5,395 nucleotides of DNA, taken from contig CALARM010000284.1 of NCBI GenBank assembly GCA_937888925.1, positions 1 through 5,395 of the forward strand, read 5' to 3'. Source of the stretch: an uncultured Synergistia bacterium (GTDB lineage Bacteria; Eremiobacterota; SpSt-956; JAKJGF01). The notes below the pieces were generated by a model. That model worked only from the letters and a program-made list of their open reading frames with translations. It did no database searches and was not told where the DNA came from. Positions 1-5,375 of the stretch are shown here, one piece after another (position 1 is the stretch's first letter; every line of letters begins with the position of its first letter). The position numbers and the translations under genes are program-made.

Positions 1-2
1 AA

Positions 3-161
3 AAGAAGAAGCTGAGCAGAATGTATAAAATTCAGGAGGAACTCCGTAAATATGACGAAATTCTAAAACACTATGCAGATATGCAGATTGAAATAGACCT
101 TGATGACGGTGTGGCGGTAAATTACGGGAAGTTCGGGAAGTTATTGATGGGTATTGGGTGA
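3..161 (+). CDS. pglX: BREX DNA adenine methyltransferase PglX, C-terminal 52 residues (5' end outside window)
   Basis: Only the C-terminal tail is visible; the frame is open from base 3 to the TGA at 159-161. The tail has a charged helical stretch (KKKLSRMYKIQEELRKYDEI), then IDLDDGVAVNYGKFGKLL. An acidic 'DLDDGV-VNY-KF' ending is typical of BREX PglX proteins as I recall them. The identity is supported by position, directly upstream of pglZ and brxL as in type 1 BREX. PglX is the SAM-dependent N6-adenine methyltransferase that marks host DNA and takes part in self/non-self discrimination. Its catalytic domain is not in the window. The last residues, MGIG, and the stop codon are encoded by the GGGTATT-GGGTGAT heptad array and not by family-typical sequence, so the native end was probably about LL followed by a few residues. 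No start or promoter can be assessed. Confidence 0.82.
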   Translation, partial: KKKLSRMYKIQEELRKYDEILKHYADMQIEIDLDDGVAVNYGKFGKLLMGIG

Positions 162-180
162 TGGGTGCTGGGTAATGGGT
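147..180 (+). repeat. Heptad G-arm 1 (GGGTNNT, five G-runs)
   Basis: GGG runs fall at 149-151, 156-158, 163-165, 170-172 and 177-179, an exact 7-base period with four-base spacers TATT, TGAT, TGCT and TAAT. The array includes the pglX stop codon (159-161). Five G3 runs with four-base loops fit the usual pattern for an intramolecular G-quadruplex on the sense strand and in the mRNA. Confidence 0.92.
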
Positions 181-184
181 AAAA

Positions 185-240
185 CCCAAAACCTATAACC
201 CAAAACCTATAACCCAAAACCTATAACCCAAAACCTATAA
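185..240 (+). repeat. Four perfect tandem copies of CCCAAAACCTATAA
   Basis: Identical 14-bp units occupy 185-198, 199-212, 213-226 and 227-240. Each unit looks like two heptads (CCCAAAA plus a degenerate CCTATAA), so the array probably arose by duplicating a pair of C-type heptads. Perfect identity suggests recent expansion or ongoing slippage. No coding capacity is apparent. Confidence 0.95.
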
Positions 241-273
241 CCCAACACCCAACACCCAACACCCAACACCCAT
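240..273 (+). repeat. Heptad C-arm 1 (CCCAACA)n
   Basis: CCC runs at 241-243, 248-250, 255-257, 262-264 and 269-271 have an exact 7-base period with uniform AACA spacers. This arm is the inverted partner of the G-arm at 147-180. It is more regular than that arm, which carries several substitutions. Confidence 0.93.
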
Positions 274-290
274 CCAAAAACTAAAAGAAT

Positions 291-296
291 AGAGAG
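291..296 (+). promoter_or_regulatory. Probable weak ribosome binding site of pglZ
   Basis: AGAGAG lies nine bases before the ATG at 306, a modest Shine-Dalgarno match at acceptable spacing. It lies just outside the right edge of the gene-less heptad element, so the element seems to have spared the leader of pglZ. No promoter is recognisable in the gap; pglZ is probably transcribed with pglX. Confidence 0.5.
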
Positions 297-305
297 ACTT
301 AAACA

Positions 306-2837
306 ATGCACCAGCTTAAAATAAAAGAACTTTTACAAAATCTCTTCAGCAGCCCGAAAAGCTCTGAAAAAAAAAGACATATAGTTTTCTGGTACGATGA
401 AGAAAAAACTTATGAGGAATCTATAAAAGAACTGGTTCCTGACAGTGTCAAAATTCACATAGTTACAGAAAAGAATAATTTTATTACAAAAAAATTGCTC
501 GAATATGATGATAAAGATAATGATTATTTAATCTATGCCCCTCTGAAAAAACCGGAAAATAAAGACAACTGGCTTTTAGATATTTTACTTTACTCCAGGG
601 AATTTTCTCCTGATGAAATTTCCATAATATCCGGCGATATCGGCATAACAGATAATTCACTCAAAGTCCTTATAAAAAAATACTATGCCTTCTTTAAAAA
701 TAAAGAACGATACGAAAAATTAAAAAAGACTGTGTCAACCTGGTCAGAAGAGACCATGGAAACCGGCATAATAAGTGTTATCTGTAAAGAAAAATATCCT
801 TATTTTGAAGATTCATTGAGGAAGATTTTTATAGAAGGAATTGACGGGGAAAATAAATTTATCCAGGAAATGAAAAAATACTCAATAGATGACAGATTAT
901 GGTACTATGCGGAAAAATATTATGGCTATAACGGCGGGCCTGATATAAAAAACTTTTTAAAATCAATACTTCTTACAGCATTTTCAGATCAGATAAAAGG
1001 GGAACTGCCTGTTATATGGAAGCAGAATATACTGAAAAATAAGAGTAATTCTTTAATATTCGCCACCCACTGGATGAATGATAAAACACAGTTTGAAGAA
1101 TTCAATAAGGTATCTGAAAAATTATCGGAAGAGCTTAAGCTCAAAGAGCATATTAAAGACCTGGATACAGATATAGATAAATATTTAGAATGTGATATAT
1201 TCCCTGTTTTTGATGAATTCATAATCAGTTATATTATTGAAAATCTCAGCGGCAGGTCTCCGGAATATGAAAGATTTAAAGATATTATAAACAGAAGAAA
1301 AACAAAGCACTGGTATGATAAAGTCAAACATATCTACACTGCTCTTGAAGAAGCGATAAATCTGTTTATCCTTGTGAAGAAATACAGGAAGAGCTTTGAT
1401 GTACCCGATGATTTAATAAATGCCTATGTAAAAGAGTATTATAAGGTAGATCAGGCCTACAGAAGATTTTATACAGCCTATGATCAAAGAGAAGAGAATA
1501 TTCTAAAAAAACTGCAGGAATATGTGGAAAATATTTATAAAAACGAATATTTGAAAGAACTATGTCAGAACTGGTCGAAACTGGTTGAGAAAGACCTGTG
1601 CCATAGCTGGATTATTTCAGATATAAACCATCAAAAAAATTTCTACAGGGATAATATAAGACAGATTATCAGCAAAGACGAGAGAAGTAAAATTTTCGTG
1701 ATTATTTCTGATGGACTGAGATATGAAGTGGCAGAGGAATTAACTGTAAGACTTAATAAAGAAGAAAAAATAAAAGGCGATGCCACACTGGAATTCATGT
1801 CAGGTGTTGTGCCTTCCTGTACCAAACTCGGTATGGCAGCTCTTTTACCATATGAAAAAATAGAAATCACACGGAAAGGTGAAGTAAAAATAGACGGAGA
1901 AGAACTATCAGGTTCTCCTCAGAGAGAAAAAATACTGAAAAAAGCCTTTGAAGCCTCTAAAGTTGTTGCATATTCGGATTTAAAAGACTGGGGCACTGCC
2001 GAGCTGAGGAAAGAACTGGGTTCAGTAAGAGTAGTCTATATCTACCATAATACCATTGATGCTCTCGGAGATAAAAGTGTAATAGAGAATCAGGTATTTA
2101 ATGCCGCTCTGGATGCCATTAATGATATTACTGATTGTGTAAAAAAACTGGTTAATTATATATCTGCAACAAATATTTTAATTACAGCAGATCATGGCTT
2201 CCTGTATACAAGAGATCCTGTTATGGAGTGTAATAAAGTGGATATAAAAACAACCGGCACAGTAGACGAAAAGAAACGTTATCTTCTTGCGGAAGGCGAT
2301 GTGTCAGAACAGGGCACTATTACTGTTGATATGAATTATATTTCAGACGGTAATTATAAAGTTATTGTACCCAGAGGGCCCCATATATTTAAAACCCAGG
2401 GCGCAGGTTTGAATTATGTTCACGGAGGGGCCAGTTTACAGGAAATAGTTATCCCTCTCATAAAATTCAAATATAAAAAAGAGTATAAAAAAGAAAAAGT
2501 GGTAGTTAAATTGACAAATACAACCAGAAAGATAACAAATAATAAATATACTCTGAATTTTTTCCAGACTGAGAAGATTACTGAAGATATATTACCTGTA
2601 ACTTTAAAGTTATCCCTGTGGGATATGGAAGAAAACAAACAGATTTCCGATGAAAAGGTAATCATTGCAGACAGTGCCAGCGAAAATGCCTCTGAGAGGG
2701 AATTAAAGGTAATACTGACACTTAAAGATATGCAGTATGATAAAAATAAGGACTATTATCTGAAGGTAGAAGATGAAGGGAATTCAGATATGATTCCCTT
2801 CAGGATTAATCTTGCTTTTACTAATTTGTTTGGGTGA
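306..2837 (+). CDS. pglZ: BREX PglZ, alkaline-phosphatase-superfamily protein (type 1, PglZ-A-like)
   Basis: This 843-residue protein is within the usual length for type 1 BREX PglZ. The N-terminal half (about 1-460) is helical and charged, with the conserved-looking segment RRKTKHWYDKV. The PglZ core (about 460-720) shows the metal and active-site motifs in order: VIISDGLRYE with D469, VPSCTKLGMAALLP with T506 as the expected nucleophile, YHNTIDALGD (580-589), TADHGFLY with D629 and H630, and HGGASLQEIVIP with H706. A C-terminal beta-rich region (about 720-843) follows. In type 1 BREX, PglZ is needed for both host methylation and phage exclusion; its biochemical reaction is not firmly known, though the fold implies metal-dependent phospho-ester chemistry. 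No signal peptide or membrane segment is seen, so it should be cytoplasmic. The final Gly and the TGA come from a heptad array. All expected key residues are present and the gene looks functional. Confidence 0.95.
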   Translation: MHQLKIKELLQNLFSSPKSSEKKRHIVFWYDEEKTYEESIKELVPDSVKIHIVTEKNNFITKKLLEYDDKDNDYLIYAPLKKPENKDNWLLDILLYSREFSPDEISIISGDIGITDNSLKVLIKKYYAFFKNKERYEKLKKTVSTWSEETMETGIISVICKEKYPYFEDSLRKIFIEGIDGENKFIQEMKKYSIDDRLWYYAEKYYGYNGGPDIKNFLKSILLTAFSDQIKGELPVIWKQNILKNKSNSLIFATHWMNDKTQFEEFNKVSEKLSEELKLKEHIKDLDTDIDKYLECDIFPVFDEFIISYIIENLSGRSPEYERFKDIINRRKTKHWYDKVKHIYTALEEAINLFILVKKYRKSFDVPDDLINAYVKEYYKVDQAYRRFYTAYDQREENILKKLQEYVENIYKNEYLKELCQNWSKLVEKDLCHSWIISDINHQKNFYRDNIRQIISKDERSKIFVIISDGLRYEVAEELTVRLNKEEKIKGDATLEFMSGVVPSCTKLGMAALLPYEKIEITRKGEVKIDGEELSGSPQREKILKKAFEASKVVAYSDLKDWGTAELRKELGSVRVVYIYHNTIDALGDKSVIENQVFNAALDAINDITDCVKKLVNYISATNILITADHGFLYTRDPVMECNKVDIKTTGTVDEKKRYLLAEGDVSEQGTITVDMNYISDGNYKVIVPRGPHIFKTQGAGLNYVHGGASLQEIVIPLIKFKYKKEYKKEKVVVKLTNTTRKITNNKYTLNFFQTEKITEDILPVTLKLSLWDMEENKQISDEKVIIADSASENASERELKVILTLKDMQYDKNKDYYLKVEDEGNSDMIPFRINLAFTNLFG

Positions 2838-2870
2838 TGGGTGTTGGGTGTTAGGTGTTGGGTGTTGGGT
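2831..2870 (+). repeat. Heptad G-arm 2 (GGGTGTT)n
   Basis: G-runs at 2832-2834, 2839-2841, 2846-2848, 2860-2862 and 2867-2869 are in exact 7-base register, with one degenerate unit (AGG, 2853-2855). The first heptad boundary supplies the pglZ stop codon at 2835-2837. It is a direct repeat of the arms at 147-180 and 5362-5395. Confidence 0.93.
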
Positions 2871-2878
2871 TAAAAGAG

Positions 2879-2884
2879 AAAGGA
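2879..2884 (+). promoter_or_regulatory. Ribosome binding site fixing the S23-family gene start at 2891
   Basis: AAAGGA lies six bases before the ATG at 2891. This supports the ATG over the in-frame GTG at 2855, which falls inside the heptad array and would add 12 low-complexity residues. Confidence 0.75.
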
Positions 2885-2890
2885 ACCTGT

Positions 2891-3337
2891 ATGATAAAGA
2901 GTTTTCGAGATTTAGAAGTCTGGCAATATGGTATTCGGTTAGTAAAGAAAATATATCTTGTTACAGCTAAATTTCCTAAAGAAGAAACTTATGGATTAAC
3001 GTCCCAGATGCGCAGGTCAGCGGTATCTATACCATCGAACATTGCAGAAGGTAAAGGGAGACAAACAAGGAATGAATATATTCGTTTCTTATATATAGCT
3101 TCAGGTTCTATTGCCGAATTAGAGACACAAATAGTTATTGCTAAAGAACTATCGTATATAGATATCAAAATGGAAGAGGAACTTATAAAAGAATATTTAA
3201 ACCCTGTAATAAAAATGATAAAAAAACTTATAAATAGTTTACAAAATAACCCGGAACCTACAACCCACAACCCAACACGCAACACCTACAACCCAAAACC
3301 CAAAACCCAACGCCCAACGCCCAAAACCCAAAACTAA
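2891..3337 (+). CDS. S23 / 23S rRNA intervening-sequence four-helix-bundle protein with repeat-encoded tail
   Basis: The protein has 148 residues from the ATG at 2891. Residues 1-118 are a recognisable S23-family (TIGR02436-type) four-helix bundle: start MIKSFRDLEVWQ, then TSQMRRSAVSIPSNIAEG (37-54), the NEYIRFLYIASGS helix, an ELETQ motif and a terminal helix IKKLINSL. Relatives occur as ORFs in intervening sequences of 23S rRNA genes, and the Avd accessory protein of diversity-generating retroelements has the same fold; the function of free-standing members is unknown, with nucleic-acid binding often suggested. Residues 119-148 are a Pro/Thr/Asn/Lys-rich tail translated from the C-arm, so the usual domain of about 115-120 residues has gained about 30. 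It is cytoplasmic, with no membrane segment. It lies 53 bases after pglZ and 13 before brxL, in the operon direction. It is unlikely to be a BREX subunit and more likely cargo of the heptad element. No reverse transcriptase or template repeat is present, so it is not called Avd. Confidence 0.88.
   Translation: MIKSFRDLEVWQYGIRLVKKIYLVTAKFPKEETYGLTSQMRRSAVSIPSNIAEGKGRQTRNEYIRFLYIASGSIAELETQIVIAKELSYIDIKMEEELIKEYLNPVIKMIKKLINSLQNNPEPTTHNPTRNTYNPKPKTQRPTPKTQN
3250..3334 (+). repeat. Heptad C-arm 2, twelve units, overlapping the 3' end of the S23-family gene
   Basis: CCC or near-CCC triplets recur every 7 bases from 3250 to 3329 (3250, 3257, 3264, 3271, 3278, 3285, 3292, 3299, 3306, 3313, 3320, 3327), and the next register position gives the CTAAAGG that holds the gene's stop codon. 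Three units vary (CCT, CGC, CCT), and spacers vary between AACA, AACG, AAAA and ACAA. The first part is more degenerate than the last. The arm is the inverted partner of 2831-2870 but about twice as long. Confidence 0.93.
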
Positions 3338-3342
3338 AGGAG
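3336..3342 (+). promoter_or_regulatory. Strong ribosome binding site of brxL
   Basis: AAAGGAG lies eight bases before the ATG at 3351. It overlaps the TAA stop (3335-3337) of the S23-family gene, so termination there could couple to brxL initiation. It begins where the heptad element ends. Confidence 0.88.
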
Positions 3343-3350
3343 TAAACCTT

Positions 3351-5375
3351 ATGGATATAGATACACTCTTAAACAAACATTATGCCGGAAGAGTTGTAAG
3401 AAAAGATCTGACGAAAAAAGTGAAAGAAGGCTATAATGTCCCTGTTTATGTACTGGAATATTTACTTGGTATGTACTGTGCCAGCGATGATGAAGAAGCT
3501 ATCAGGGAAGGGCTTGAACAGGTTAAAGGCATTCTTGCCAATAATTATGTGCGCCCTGATGAGTCGGAAAAAATAAAGTCTAAAATAAAAGAACTCGGCA
3601 GCTATACTATCATAGATAAAGTGACAGTGAAATTAAACGAGAACAGAGACAGATATGAAGCTGAATTTTCCAACCTGGGTATTAAAGGCATTGAAATGGA
3701 AGGAAATTACATAAAAAAATTCGACAAACTCCTGGCCGGCGGTATCTGGTGTATTTTGAACATGGGTTATTTTTATGATGAACTGAAAAACAGCGGTTCT
3801 CCTTTTACTATAAATGATTTAAAACCAATACAGATGCCAAATATGGATATGAATGAAATTTTTGAGGGGCGGAAGCATTTCACAAAAGATGAATGGATTG
3901 ATGTTCTCTTACGTTCTTCCGGACTTGAACCGGAACATTTTACACAGAAGGTAAAATGGCATTTTCTTACAAGACTGATACCTCTGGTGGAAAATAATTA
4001 CAATATGTGTGAGCTTGGACCAAGGGGAACAGGGAAATCTCATATATATAAAGAGATATCACCTTACAGCGTTCTGGTTTCCGGCGGCCAGACAACAGTG
4101 GCAAACCTCTTTTATAATATGTCCCGTAATGTTATAGGCCTGGTAGGGTTATGGGATGTTGTAGCTTTTGATGAAGTTGCAGGCATAAAGTTTAAAGATA
4201 AAGACGGAATACAGATAATGAAAGACTTCATGGCTTCAGGATCTTTTGTAAGAGGGAGAGATCAAAAGAATGCCAATGCCTCCATGGTATTTATAGGAAA
4301 CATCAATCAGAGTGTGGATTTTCTTATAAAAACTTCTCATCTATTTATACCTTTCCCGGAGGAAATGAACAGTGATACGGCATTTTTTGACAGAATGCAT
4401 TATTATCTCCCGGGATGGGAAATACCTAAAATGAGACCTGAATATTTTACGGATAGATTTGGCTTTATAGTGGATTATCTGGCAGAATATTTAAGGGAAA
4501 TGAGAAAGACATCTTTTACTGATGTGCTGGATAGATATTTTAGAATAGGAAATAATCTGAATCAAAGAGATGTAATAGCAATAAGAAAAACTGTTTCCGG
4601 TCTTGTAAAACTCCTTTATCCGGATGGTAATTTCTCCCGTGAAGATATAAAGGAAATTCTGGAATACGCCCTCACAGGGAGAAGGAGAGTAAAGGAACAG
4701 CTAAAGAAAATCGGCGGTATGGAATTTTATGATGTCCATTTTTCATATATAGATAATGAAACTATGGAAGAACATTTTGTATCGGTCCCGGAACAGGGTA
4801 CAGGGAAATTAATTCCTGAAGGGCCGGGTAAACCGGGGCATGTCTATACTGTAGCAAGGGGCGACACTATGATTGGAGTATATAAAATTGAGTTACAGAT
4901 AGTTTCCGGAACAGGCAAACTTCAGAGGAGCGGCTTCGGGGCAAACAGCAGCGCAAAAGAAAGTGTTAATGTAGCTTTTAATTATTTTAAAGCTACTTCG
5001 AAACAGATCAGCAGTTCTATAAATACTAAAATAAAGGATTATCATTTACATGTCCAGGATCTTCAGGGCGTGGGGCTTCCTGAAGATTTGACCTTACTTG
5101 CTTTTGTTTCACTGTGTTCCGGCGCAATGGACAGAGCAGTTCAGGAACAAATGGTTATACTCGGCGGAATGAGTATAGGAGGAACAATAACTAAAGTGCC
5201 TGAACTTGCTAACAGTCTTCAGGTCTGTTTTGATGCCGGCGCAAAAAAGGTTTTACTCCCTCTCTCTTCTGCCGTAGATATTGCTACAGTACCGCCTGAG
5301 CTTTTTGCAAAGTTTCAGACGAGTTTTTATAATGATCCTGTAGATGCGGCTTATAAGGCTCTGGGTGTTGGGTGA
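3351..5375 (+). CDS. brxL: BREX effector BrxL, AAA+ ATPase with Lon-like C-terminal domain
   Basis: The protein has 674 residues, typical for BrxL. The N-terminal region (about 1-190) corresponds to the part implicated in DNA contact in the family. The AAA+ module has Walker A GPRGTGKS at 223-230 (K229), Walker B VVAFDE ending at D274-E275, a sensor-1-like GNIN at 316-319, and FFDRMHYYLPGW at 345-356 with R348 as a possible finger or sensor arginine. The Lon-related C-terminal domain spans about 470-674. BrxL is reported to assemble as hexameric rings on DNA and to be needed for phage exclusion but not for methylation. An ungapped by-eye comparison with Lon puts D579 and S622 where the protease Ser and Lys would be, so proteolysis is doubtful. 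The start is set by a strong Shine-Dalgarno site. The last residues, GVG, and the TGA fall in a heptad array. No frameshift or missing ATPase motif is seen. Confidence 0.95.
   Translation: MDIDTLLNKHYAGRVVRKDLTKKVKEGYNVPVYVLEYLLGMYCASDDEEAIREGLEQVKGILANNYVRPDESEKIKSKIKELGSYTIIDKVTVKLNENRDRYEAEFSNLGIKGIEMEGNYIKKFDKLLAGGIWCILNMGYFYDELKNSGSPFTINDLKPIQMPNMDMNEIFEGRKHFTKDEWIDVLLRSSGLEPEHFTQKVKWHFLTRLIPLVENNYNMCELGPRGTGKSHIYKEISPYSVLVSGGQTTVANLFYNMSRNVIGLVGLWDVVAFDEVAGIKFKDKDGIQIMKDFMASGSFVRGRDQKNANASMVFIGNINQSVDFLIKTSHLFIPFPEEMNSDTAFFDRMHYYLPGWEIPKMRPEYFTDRFGFIVDYLAEYLREMRKTSFTDVLDRYFRIGNNLNQRDVIAIRKTVSGLVKLLYPDGNFSREDIKEILEYALTGRRRVKEQLKKIGGMEFYDVHFSYIDNETMEEHFVSVPEQGTGKLIPEGPGKPGHVYTVARGDTMIGVYKIELQIVSGTGKLQRSGFGANSSAKESVNVAFNYFKATSKQISSSINTKIKDYHLHVQDLQGVGLPEDLTLLAFVSLCSGAMDRAVQEQMVILGGMSIGGTITKVPELANSLQVCFDAGAKKVLLPLSSAVDIATVPPELFAKFQTSFYNDPVDAAYKALGVG

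Larger units (their letters stand above)
147..285 (+). mobile_element. Gene-less heptad-repeat element between pglX and pglZ (MITE-like)
   Basis: The element is a 34-base G-arm (147-180), a core of four perfect 14-bp units (185-240) and a 34-base C-arm (240-273), ending in CCAAAAACTAAA (274-285). The G-arm and the reverse complement of the C-arm match at 29 of 34 positions by eye, so the transcript could fold into a long stem with a loop of about 59 bases. It overlaps the pglX stop codon and ends a few bases before the pglZ ribosome binding site. Its layout matches the S23-gene-carrying element between pglZ and brxL, but it has no gene; that parallel is the reason for calling it a non-autonomous form. 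Mobility is inferred, since no target-site duplication or empty site is visible. The rest of the pglX-pglZ gap holds only the pglZ leader. Confidence 0.6.
2830..3338 (+). mobile_element. Heptad-flanked cassette carrying an S23-family four-helix-bundle gene
   Basis: A G-arm (2831-2870), one gene (2891-3337) and a C-arm (3250-3334) form a unit of about 509 bases between pglZ and brxL. The left edge contains the pglZ stop codon within TTGGGTGATGGGTG. The right edge is CCCAAAACTAAA, which runs straight into the brxL Shine-Dalgarno sequence. The gene at 147-285 has no equivalent, but the arms and edges there correspond. Known 23S rRNA intervening sequences also consist of an S23-family ORF between inverted repeats, so this looks like an intergenic relative of those elements. 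Transposition is inferred; no transposase, reverse transcriptase or target duplication is visible. Confidence 0.6.

Noticed and set aside
147..273. Rho-independent terminator between pglX and pglZ
   Set aside because: The inverted arms could form a stem, but the loop is about 59 bases and no run of T follows the C-arm; the genes are expected to be cotranscribed.
185..273. CRISPR array
   Set aside because: The repeats are 7 or 14 bases, directly abutting, without unique spacers and without cas genes.
989..1222. Minus-strand open frame inside pglZ, and similar ones at 1643-1870, 2420-2665 and 2989-3285
   Set aside because: They lie opposite well-supported genes, lack ribosome binding sites, and encode low-complexity Ser/Ile/Leu-rich sequence typical of antisense shadows.
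2831..2870. Telomere-like or replication-origin repeat
   Set aside because: GGGTGTT resembles G-rich telomere units, but the arrays are short, internal to an operon and paired with inverted copies; nothing else suggests a chromosome end or origin.
2835..2873. Programmed stop read-through or selenocysteine at the pglZ TGA
   Set aside because: Read-through would add only WVLGVRCWVLG before TAA at 2871-2873. The same TGA ends unrelated genes, so it is better explained as an element-borne stop.
2855..2890. Upstream in-frame GTG start for the S23-family gene, adding 12 residues
   Set aside because: It lies inside the heptad array, has no Shine-Dalgarno site, and the family's conserved start (FRDLEVWQ) follows the ATG at 2891, which has AAAGGA six bases upstream.
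2830..3338. Diversity-generating retroelement, with the four-helix-bundle protein as Avd
   Set aside because: No reverse transcriptase, no template/variable repeat pair and no target gene are visible; the protein matches the free-standing S23 family better.
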